DNA of 8,427 nt from Microcaldota archaeon. GTDB taxonomy: Archaea > Micrarchaeota > Micrarchaeia > Micrarchaeales > Micrarchaeaceae. Location: NCBI GenBank assembly GCA_021785805.1, contig JAJYEJ010000039.1:1-8427 (forward strand), written 5' to 3'. A program made the translations under genes and the position numbers. Position 1 is the first letter of the stretch. Each line of letters begins with the position of its first letter. Below are positions 1-4,433 of the stretch, in pieces. The notes under the pieces are model-generated. The model was given only the letters and a program-made list of their open reading frames with translations. It ran no database searches and was not told the origin of the DNA.

Positions 1-226
1 CGAGGGCACGCACGTCCTCCTCGGTTACGGTCTTGCCGTCCATGTTCCTGTAGAGGGACTCGATTACTATCCTTATCGAGAATGGCAGCCTGGACATCTT
101 CCCGAATCCGGCCTTCTCGAGTAATGGGAGGGAACAGTATTTTACCGCCTTTCCTGAAGACAGCTTGAATGTCAGCATAGTCTTCCATTTGATCCCGTTC
201 GCTTGAGGAATATCTTCCGTTCTCAT
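1..226 (-). CDS. acnA: Aconitate hydratase (AcnA/IRP1 type), N-terminal 75 residues, truncated by the window edge
   Basis: The enzyme interconverts citrate and isocitrate through cis-aconitate in the cytosolic TCA cycle, using a [4Fe-4S] cluster. Translating the minus strand from the ATG at 226-224 gives 75 residues and the frame stays open to the edge. Residues 30-75 match the family N-terminus: YCSLPLLEKAG (30-40), then LPFSIRIVIES (47-57), YRNMDGK (59-65) and TEEDV (68-72). This is the segment just before the first catalytic domain, so the cluster-binding cysteines lie beyond the window and catalytic competence cannot be judged. The start is supported by GGTG ending 5 nt before the ATG and a TATA box about 50 bp upstream. 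The gene is divergent from pcn. A 2-methylisocitrate dehydratase of the same superfamily cannot be excluded from the N-terminus alone. Confidence 0.88.
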   Translation of the reverse strand, partial: MRTEDIPQANGIKWKTMLTFKLSSGKAVKYCSLPLLEKAGFGKMSRLPFSIRIVIESLYRNMDGKTVTEEDVRAL

Positions 227-270
227 CTTGCCACCGAATAGAATGAATAGACGGCTAACTATGTCATGGA

Positions 271-280
271 AAGTATTTAA
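271..280 (-). promoter_or_regulatory. Archaeal TATA box candidate for acnA
   Basis: On the minus strand the sequence reads TTAAATACTT, preceded by the purine-containing AAAGCGC that could serve as a BRE. It lies about 45-54 bp upstream of the acnA ATG. With usual archaeal spacing the transcript would start near 250 and have a leader of about 24 nt that includes the GGTG ribosome-binding sequence. Inferred from position and sequence only. Confidence 0.5.
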
Positions 281-332
281 GCGCTTTAGCGGAATCCCCT
301 TCCTTTAGGATACTTCCTTGAGCTATTGGAAA

Positions 333-420
333 ATGGCGTCCATAAGTCATCAGGTACGCCATCGCCGACTGCGATTTGGACATTTGCTCTTGCATGCCAT
401 CTACTTATTCCATATGGCGT
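333..420. repeat. Heptamer ATGGCGT repeated in both orientations, with inverted repeats
   Basis: ATGGCGT occurs at 333-339 and 414-420, and its complement ACGCCAT at 356-362, so the first two form a 7-bp inverted repeat with a 16-nt spacer. Directly adjoining is a perfect ATCGC / GCGAT pair (361-365, 371-375) with a 5-nt loop. GCCAT (396-400) pairs with ATGGC (414-418). The sites lie between two divergent promoters. They could bind a regulator or a replication protein, or be chance; function unknown. Confidence 0.4.
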
Positions 421-454
421 ATATTTGACATGGTGTAAGAACCACACGACCTGT

Positions 455-475
455 TAATCGGATATTGACCGGTTA
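455..475. repeat. Inverted repeat TAATCGG / CCGGTTA upstream of the pcn promoter
   Basis: Arms 455-461 and 469-475 pair over 7 bp (one G-T pair) around a 7-nt loop. It ends about 37 bp before the pcn TATA candidate, a position suited to an activator site. A possible regulatory site; no protein can be named. Confidence 0.35.
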
Positions 476-511
476 TTCTTTGTAGACGTAGTATTCCAGT
501 ATTTGCATATG

Positions 512-519
512 TTTTTATG
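512..519 (+). promoter_or_regulatory. Archaeal TATA box candidate for pcn
   Basis: TTTTTATG lies about 45 bp before the pcn ATG and predicts a transcript start near 541 with a leader of about 20 nt. The box is flanked by a GCATA / TATGC inverted pair (505-509, 516-520). The leader carries GTGG (554-557) as a weak ribosome-binding sequence. Confidence 0.5.
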
Positions 520-561
520 CCTTTAGAAGAGAATAAAGCTATACTTCTTTAGAGTGGTCAT

Positions 562-1305
562 ATGTTCGAAATCAAGATGGATGATGCGAGGTACTGGAAG
601 AACTGTATAGACTCGATAGTAAGCCTCATAGACGAGGGGACGTTCACGATATCCAAGGATGGGATATCGCTGAAGGCCATGGACCCTTCAGGAATAAGCA
701 TGGTCTCGTTCACCATACCGAATAAGGCATTCTCCAAGTTCGACGTAGATAAGCAGACTGTAGTAGGGCTCAACATAGAGAACCTCAGCAAGATCATGGC
801 AAGCTCCAGGAATGGCGAGCAGCTGCTCATGAAGGACAGCGGCAATAAGATCGCTATAGAGTTCATCGGACAGACAAGCAAGAGGAGGTACAAGCTCCCT
901 ATCCTTGATGTGAGGAAGGACCCTGAGAAGGAGCCTAAGGTAGCGTTCGAGTCGTTGGTCGAGGTAAAGAGCGACTCGTTGAAGGAGATAGTGAAGGACG
1001 CAAGCCTGCTTTCCACGTATGTCGGATTCAAGACCGACAAGAACTCATTCGTAGTACTGGCGAAGGGAGATGCGGGAGAACTAGAGGAGGAGCATATGAA
1101 CAACGCCGATGCGGTGAAGAAGCTTGACGTCACCAAGCCATCACAGGCGACATTCAACCTCGAATACCTGGAACGTATGATAAGTGCCGCGCCGGCAGGG
1201 TCTAACGTATCGCTATCCATAAAGACGGAAGAACCGATAAAGGTAGAATATAAGATCGGTGAAGCTGCGGTGTCGTACTTCCTGGCTCCGTACATGGAGA
1301 ACTGA
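562..1305 (+). CDS. pcn: DNA polymerase sliding clamp PCNA
   Basis: PCNA is a homotrimeric ring around DNA that tethers replicative polymerase, FEN1, ligase and RFC clients for replication and repair. The 247-residue length is typical of archaeal PCNA. Seen: the conserved LKAMDPSG (37-44) of the N-terminal domain, an interdomain connector around 115-130 rich in charged residues (LDVRKDPEKEPKV), and the C-terminal tail VSYFLAPYMEN (237-247), the family ending that helps form the PIP-box pocket. The start is the ATG behind a leader with GTGG and a TATA box about 45 bp upstream; no earlier in-frame start is needed. It converges with rnp2: its TGA stop (1303-1305) directly touches the rnp2 stop on the other strand. 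Only one PCNA gene is visible, so homotrimer versus heterotrimer is undetermined. Confidence 0.97.
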   Translation: MFEIKMDDARYWKNCIDSIVSLIDEGTFTISKDGISLKAMDPSGISMVSFTIPNKAFSKFDVDKQTVVGLNIENLSKIMASSRNGEQLLMKDSGNKIAIEFIGQTSKRRYKLPILDVRKDPEKEPKVAFESLVEVKSDSLKEIVKDASLLSTYVGFKTDKNSFVVLAKGDAGELEEEHMNNADAVKKLDVTKPSQATFNLEYLERMISAAPAGSNVSLSIKTEEPIKVEYKIGEAAVSYFLAPYMEN

Positions 1306-1629
1306 TCAGACCGTATTTTCGGTAAGGTCATCCAGTGTCTTTATCGTCCCGGAACTCTTCAGCGTGTAGAATGCGGTCTCTTTTCCGTTGAGCGATTTGA
1401 TCAGCGACAGGGCGAGAACTAGAGTATCCTGTCCGGAGAGGCTTGACCTTATGATGAAGCGCTTGCCGTCTACGAATTTCATTATTTTAGGGTTAACTGA
1501 CGGATAATTTATCTCGCCAACCGCCTTGAGGAGCTCGCCATATAGAGCTTCTGCGAATGCATCCTGTTCAGCACCGGCTATCCCTTCCGCAGATTCCACA
1601 AGTATGTACCTGCGCTTATCCCTCATCAT
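1306..1629 (-). CDS. rnp2: Ribonuclease P protein component 2 (Pop5 family)
   Basis: Pop5 pairs with Rpp30 and supports the RNase P RNA in removing 5' leaders from pre-tRNA. The 107-residue protein starts with the family hallmark RDKRRYILVE (3-12), continues with an acidic/amphipathic helix (16-39), a basic strand GKRFIIRSS (55-63) and ends in the signature SSGTIKTL (92-99). The length is about normal for archaeal Pop5. Two ATGs stand in tandem (1629-1627 and 1626-1624); GGTGA at 1640-1636 ends 6 nt before the first, so I prefer the first. That ATG overlaps the rnp3 stop as ATGA, which points to translational coupling with its Rpp30 partner. It is the last gene of the orc1-rnp3-rnp2 operon and converges with pcn. 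Confidence 0.9.
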   Translation of the reverse strand: MMRDKRRYILVESAEGIAGAEQDAFAEALYGELLKAVGEINYPSVNPKIMKFVDGKRFIIRSSLSGQDTLVLALSLIKSLNGKETAFYTLKSSGTIKTLDDLTENTV

Positions 1630-2153
1630 TTGAATTCACCGTTGATCTTGCTTATCGAGTACCTTGCGTACCGCTCGTCCGCGCCTAAGAGCTTCGCAAG
1701 CTCTATCAGCTGCATGTATGAGTTCATGTGCCTTGGCGTCTTCGCCATGCTCACGAACGCCACCCTTATCTTCATCTTTGATGCCTTCCTGAACAGCCTC
1801 CTCATCCTGAATATGTTCTTCGACCGCTCTATCCCGGTGGATGCAGTTATGGCGCTCATCGGCATGCACAGTATGGAGTCATTTGATGCTATAGCCTCCA
1901 TGAGCTTTTCGTCTATGAACGACCCAGTTATCGAGACCGCGCCGGCTCCGCCCTTCACGAGGCTTATGAGCTGTTGCGTGTCGCGTCCGAATGCTATGCC
2001 TCTTCCAGGCACTTTTGGTTGTTTATGTCCTGTGCCGATCGCGGCAACGTCTTTGTTTATGGTGAATATCTCTGCAAATCCCAGCCGCTTCGCTAATGCG
2101 CTGTCGAATCCACACGTCTCGGATACAATGTCATAGTACTCCAAAAGATGCAC
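1626..2153 (-). CDS. rnp3: Ribonuclease P protein component 3 (Rpp30 family), short form
   Basis: Rpp30 forms a heterotetramer with Pop5 and stabilises the catalytic domain of RNase P RNA during tRNA 5' processing. Family features: the N-terminal EYYDIV (5-10), AKRLGF (21-26), and the segment about 93-157 with ILCMPMSAI, a helix rich in Arg/Lys (110-130), a strand IRVAFVSMA (129-137) and LIELAKLLG (149-157). At 175 residues or fewer it is shorter than the roughly 210 or more usual in archaea. Identification also rests on the overlapping Pop5 gene downstream. The coordinates use the GTG at 2153-2151. However, that GTG forms part of a GGTG sequence, and a TTG at 2144-2142 sits exactly 6 nt behind it and gives the more family-like N-terminus MEYYDIV, so the true start may be the TTG. 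Only 14 nt separate it from orc1. Confidence 0.85.
   Translation of the reverse strand: MHLLEYYDIVSETCGFDSALAKRLGFAEIFTINKDVAAIGTGHKQPKVPGRGIAFGRDTQQLISLVKGGAGAVSITGSFIDEKLMEAIASNDSILCMPMSAITASTGIERSKNIFRMRRLFRKASKMKIRVAFVSMAKTPRHMNSYMQLIELAKLLGADERYARYSISKINGEFK
1636..1640 (-). promoter_or_regulatory. Ribosome-binding site of rnp2 inside the rnp3 3' end
   Basis: Minus-strand GGTGA matches the complement of the archaeal 16S rRNA 3' end and ends 6 nt before the first of two tandem ATGs. It decides the rnp2 start and, being inside rnp3, supports coupled translation of the two RNase P partners. Confidence 0.55.
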
Positions 2154-2154
2154 C
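2151..2154 (-). promoter_or_regulatory. GGTG: probable ribosome-binding site misread as the rnp3 start
   Basis: Minus-strand GGTG is followed by 6 nt and then TTG (2144-2142). The same GGTG-N6-TTG layout precedes pheS. This suggests translation of rnp3 begins at the TTG rather than at the GTG embedded here. Confidence 0.45.
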
Positions 2155-2167
2155 GTGCAAACAGGAA

Positions 2168-3424
2168 TCAGTCTAGAGGCCTTGCCTTGCTCTTCAGCAT
2201 GTCCTCTGCTGCGCCATCAGGCTTGCCTCCTTTAGATACGCCGAAAAGCTCACCCTCCAGGACATCCTTCATCTTCTGCGTAGGATAGAGTAGTTTTATC
2301 AGCTTGGTATGCCCCCTTATGCCCTTTCCTGACTCGAACGAGATAATGAGGCCCTGCATCTCGAGCTCCGATAGGTATTTCCTGTACCATCTTTCGCTCT
2401 TCGCCTCCTTGCTCATGTTGTTGCTTATCGATCTGTATCTGTTATATACCTCCCCGCTGAAAAGGTAGGTGTCCACCCCGTCGGTGAGCTTCTTGTACGA
2501 GCCTCCGCTCTGTGTGAGCATTGCTATGGCGTATAATACTATCTTCTGGTGTTCTGGAAGGGTCGATACCAGATCGTATACGACCTCGTTCTCCGCGGCT
2601 TTTATCGCATCCTCAGCCTCTTTCATGGTTATGCGGCTTGCCTCCTTCTCCTCGGCCAGTTCACCGGCCTTTGATAGCACCTTCAACGAGAACCTTGCAT
2701 CTCCACCCTCTTTCGCAGCCGCAGCGGCGACGTAATGCAGAACCTCGTCGTCGACTATGTCCTTCTTGAAGCCAGTCGATGATCTGTCCTTGAGTATGGC
2801 GTAGAGCTCGGTTGCGTAGTATGGCGCGAAAACCAGTTCAGTCTCGTACAGGGATGAAAGGCTCCTAGGATCAAGCTCATCCTTGAACGATACCTTGTTC
2901 GATATCCCGATGAGCGTAACCCCGCCTGCCTTCACATCACTGTTTATCCTGGTGAGTGTGTAGATAAGATCGTCGAGATCCTTCACCATGTCTATCTCAT
3001 CGAGAACGGCAACGAATATCTTATTGTCCTCCTCTATCCATGATGTGAGCTTCTCGTAAAGATCCACTGCCCCGTACCCCCTCTTTGCATATGTAGGTAT
3101 ATGGTCGCTTATTATCTTGTTCAGTACCCTGAACCTTGAGTTGTATATCCTGCAGTTTATGAACGATATCCTCGCCCTTGTATTAGGTATCCCTTTTACC
3201 TCCTCTATAACGTACCTGACGCACGAGGTCTTGCCGGTTCCGGTCTTTCCGTAGACGAATAGGTTTCTTCCCCTCTCCCCTTTCAGCGCAGGGGCGATGG
3301 CCCGTTCTATGTTGTTTATTTCCCTGTCCCTGTAAAGCAGCTTCTTCGGGATAAAATGAGGCGACAGGACCTCACGGTTAGAGAATATATGTGATTCTGC
3401 AAGAAGATCGCTTAGTGAACGCAT
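2168..3424 (-). CDS. orc1: Orc1/Cdc6 replication initiator ATPase
   Basis: Archaeal Orc1/Cdc6 binds origin DNA as an ATP-dependent switch and recruits the MCM helicase. The 418-residue protein shows an AAA+ core: Walker A GKTGTGKT (59-66), Walker B with LDEID (141-145), sensor 1 around IGISNK (172-177), the arginine-finger region LDPRSLSSL (184-192) and sensor 2 GDARFSL (241-247, R244). A C-terminal winged-helix domain follows (about 285-390), with LSELEMQGLI (351-360) near the recognition region. All key ATPase residues are present, so an active switch is expected. The ATG at 3424-3422 is preceded by GAGGGG and by a TATA-like box about 50 bp upstream. It heads an operon with rnp3 and rnp2, with 14 nt to rnp3. 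Only one orc gene is visible here; paralogues may exist elsewhere. Confidence 0.96.
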   Translation of the reverse strand: MRSLSDLLAESHIFSNREVLSPHFIPKKLLYRDREINNIERAIAPALKGERGRNLFVYGKTGTGKTSCVRYVIEEVKGIPNTRARISFINCRIYNSRFRVLNKIISDHIPTYAKRGYGAVDLYEKLTSWIEEDNKIFVAVLDEIDMVKDLDDLIYTLTRINSDVKAGGVTLIGISNKVSFKDELDPRSLSSLYETELVFAPYYATELYAILKDRSSTGFKKDIVDDEVLHYVAAAAAKEGGDARFSLKVLSKAGELAEEKEASRITMKEAEDAIKAAENEVVYDLVSTLPEHQKIVLYAIAMLTQSGGSYKKLTDGVDTYLFSGEVYNRYRSISNNMSKEAKSERWYRKYLSELEMQGLIISFESGKGIRGHTKLIKLLYPTQKMKDVLEGELFGVSKGGKPDGAAEDMLKSKARPLD

Positions 3425-3472
3425 GCTACCCCTCTCTTGATGTCCTCTGCATTGAGGGTTTATGTTCCTATC

Positions 3473-3480
3473 CTTAAAAT
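3473..3480 (-). promoter_or_regulatory. TATA box candidate for the orc1-rnp3-rnp2 operon
   Basis: The minus strand reads ATTTTAAG about 50 bp upstream of the orc1 ATG, predicting a start near 3450 and a leader of about 25 nt that ends in GAGGGGTAGC before the ATG. The box is nearly palindromic and could in principle also work on the plus strand. Confidence 0.4.
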
Positions 3481-3512
3481 GCTTTCCTTTGCTTTATGAC
3501 TATGCCGGTCAA

Positions 3513-3551
3513 TGCCCGTGAGGGCAGGAAGCCTATCGCTTCTTCCTGCCT
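3513..3551. repeat. Two overlapping, mutually exclusive hairpins in the orc1 upstream spacer
   Basis: Hairpin A is TGCCC-GTGA-GGGCA (3513-3526), a perfect 5-bp stem with a GNRA-type loop. Hairpin B has 9-bp perfect arms GGCAGGAAG (3523-3531) and CTTCCTGCC (3542-3550) around a 10-nt loop, and can gain a G-T pair at 3522/3551. GGGCA is shared, so only one can form at a time. The element lies between divergent genes and thus terminates neither. An origin-associated cruciform, a protein site or part of a small RNA are options; none is proved. Confidence 0.55.
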
Positions 3552-3566
3552 GAAAAATACAAAACC

Positions 3567-3574
3567 TATTTATT
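3567..3574 (+). promoter_or_regulatory. TATA box for the membrane protein-pheS-pheT operon
   Basis: TATTTATT, preceded by the BRE-like AAAACC (3561-3566), sits about 30-37 bp before the TTG start at 3604. Usual spacing puts the transcript start near 3596-3600, so the message would be almost leaderless. It is the only clear promoter seen upstream of pheST. Confidence 0.6.
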
Positions 3575-3603
3575 GGCTCCAGTGCAAATAGCATCGTGAT
3601 AGC

Positions 3604-4428
3604 TTGAAACAGCTTAGCCTTGCATTGTTAATCCCAATAGCCTTGCTGATGGTACTGCCAATAGCGAGCGCGTCTTATACTATTATACACTTCAATACCA
3701 CAGCCGCACTTAACCTGAACGGCAGCGCACAGGTCAGCGAGGTATATACGGTACAGATGACAAACGCTTCGCTCGGCCAGTATGAGTCAAGCCGGGTGTC
3801 CCTGAATCTTACGCTGAGCCAATGGCAGCAGCTGCTCGGACCTGCGCTTGCGCCGCACATACTCAACCCAAAGTCTGGCGTATACGGATTTAAGTTTATA
3901 CCGGGGCCTCCGACGCAATCCGGACCCGGGCTGTACACCTCTTCGGTGCTCATGACATACATAGTGCAGAATGTGACTTCCGTGAACCAGACTGCTCCGC
4001 GCACCTACCAATATACCTTCAACAACAGCGTGTTCAACTTTGAACATGCGGCAAGCGGCCAGGTGCTGAACCCGCAGGCCACATTCACGATAGTGCTGCC
4101 TGGAGGATCGAGCATTATCTCAGTATACCCGATACCGGATTCCCCATCGAGCGCATTCACCAAGAATTACCAGAATGTAACTGAGGTGTCGTGGGATGCC
4201 GGCGAACCGCTTTCCAAGTTCGCTCTGCAATTCGTAGTCAAGCAGAGCCTCGGCGGAGAGGTGGTCCAGTTTTTCACGACGGTCTACAAAGCGCTAGGGA
4301 TATTCGCTTATGTGATAATAATAGCGGTAATACTGCTGTTCATACTTTACACCTACCTTAAGGCGGAAGCGACTAAGGACTCCTTGCATAAATCGACTGC
4401 GAGGAAGAGAGGTGTACGCAAAAGATAA
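3604..4428 (+). CDS. Secreted, C-terminally membrane-anchored protein of unknown function
   Basis: I do not recognise the family. The 274-residue protein has an N-terminal signal peptide (hydrophobic 4-20, small-residue cleavage region IASAS near 20-24), an extracellular part of about 205 residues rich in Thr, Ser, Asn and predicted beta strands, one transmembrane helix (about 231-252) and a short basic tail ending RKRGVRKR that should remain in the cytoplasm. Eight N-X-S/T sequons (N31, N39, N54, N68, N123, N128, N140, N191) suggest archaeal N-glycosylation. There are no cysteines in the ectodomain and no catalytic motif I can name. The start is TTG: an in-frame TAG at 3589-3591 rules out longer forms, and the signal peptide begins exactly here. 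GTGAT (3596-3600) may be a ribosome-binding site. It ends 2 nt before pheS, so it is very likely cotranscribed with pheST. Confidence 0.85.
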   Translation: MKQLSLALLIPIALLMVLPIASASYTIIHFNTTAALNLNGSAQVSEVYTVQMTNASLGQYESSRVSLNLTLSQWQQLLGPALAPHILNPKSGVYGFKFIPGPPTQSGPGLYTSSVLMTYIVQNVTSVNQTAPRTYQYTFNNSVFNFEHAASGQVLNPQATFTIVLPGGSSIISVYPIPDSPSSAFTKNYQNVTEVSWDAGEPLSKFALQFVVKQSLGGEVVQFFTTVYKALGIFAYVIIIAVILLFILYTYLKAEATKDSLHKSTARKRGVRKR

Positions 4429-4433
4429 GGGTG
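4429..4433 (+). promoter_or_regulatory. GGGTG: probable ribosome-binding site at the pheS start
   Basis: GGGTG ends exactly 6 nt before an in-frame TTG (4440-4442). The GTG at 4431 usually taken as the start lies inside this motif. The arrangement equals that at rnp3 and favours the TTG as the real start. Confidence 0.45.

Larger units (their letters stand above)
227..561. other. Divergent intergenic region acnA / pcn
   Basis: This 335-bp gap holds no credible gene. It contains a minus-strand promoter for acnA near its left end, a plus-strand promoter for pcn near its right end, and between them (about 333-475) several short inverted repeats and a repeated heptamer, listed separately. I looked for tRNA-like and long coding stretches and saw none. 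Confidence 0.7.

Noticed and set aside
333..475. CRISPR-like or insertion-sequence end repeats
   Set aside because: Repeats are only 5-7 bp, unevenly spaced and without a transposase or spacer pattern.
558..1331. Long open frame of 257 codons on the minus strand across pcn
   Set aside because: It is fully antisense to an unmistakable PCNA gene, its protein is Ser-rich low-complexity sequence with no recognisable domain, and it is explained by the codon bias of pcn.
1630..2136. Plus-strand frame of 168 codons opposite rnp3
   Set aside because: Antisense shadow of a recognisable Rpp30 gene that overlaps its Pop5 partner; no promoter, ribosome-binding site or family resemblance.
3523..3550. 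Rho-independent-like terminator
   Set aside because: The hairpin lies between the 5' ends of two divergent genes and is followed by an A-run, not a T-run, on the plus strand, so no gene would end there.
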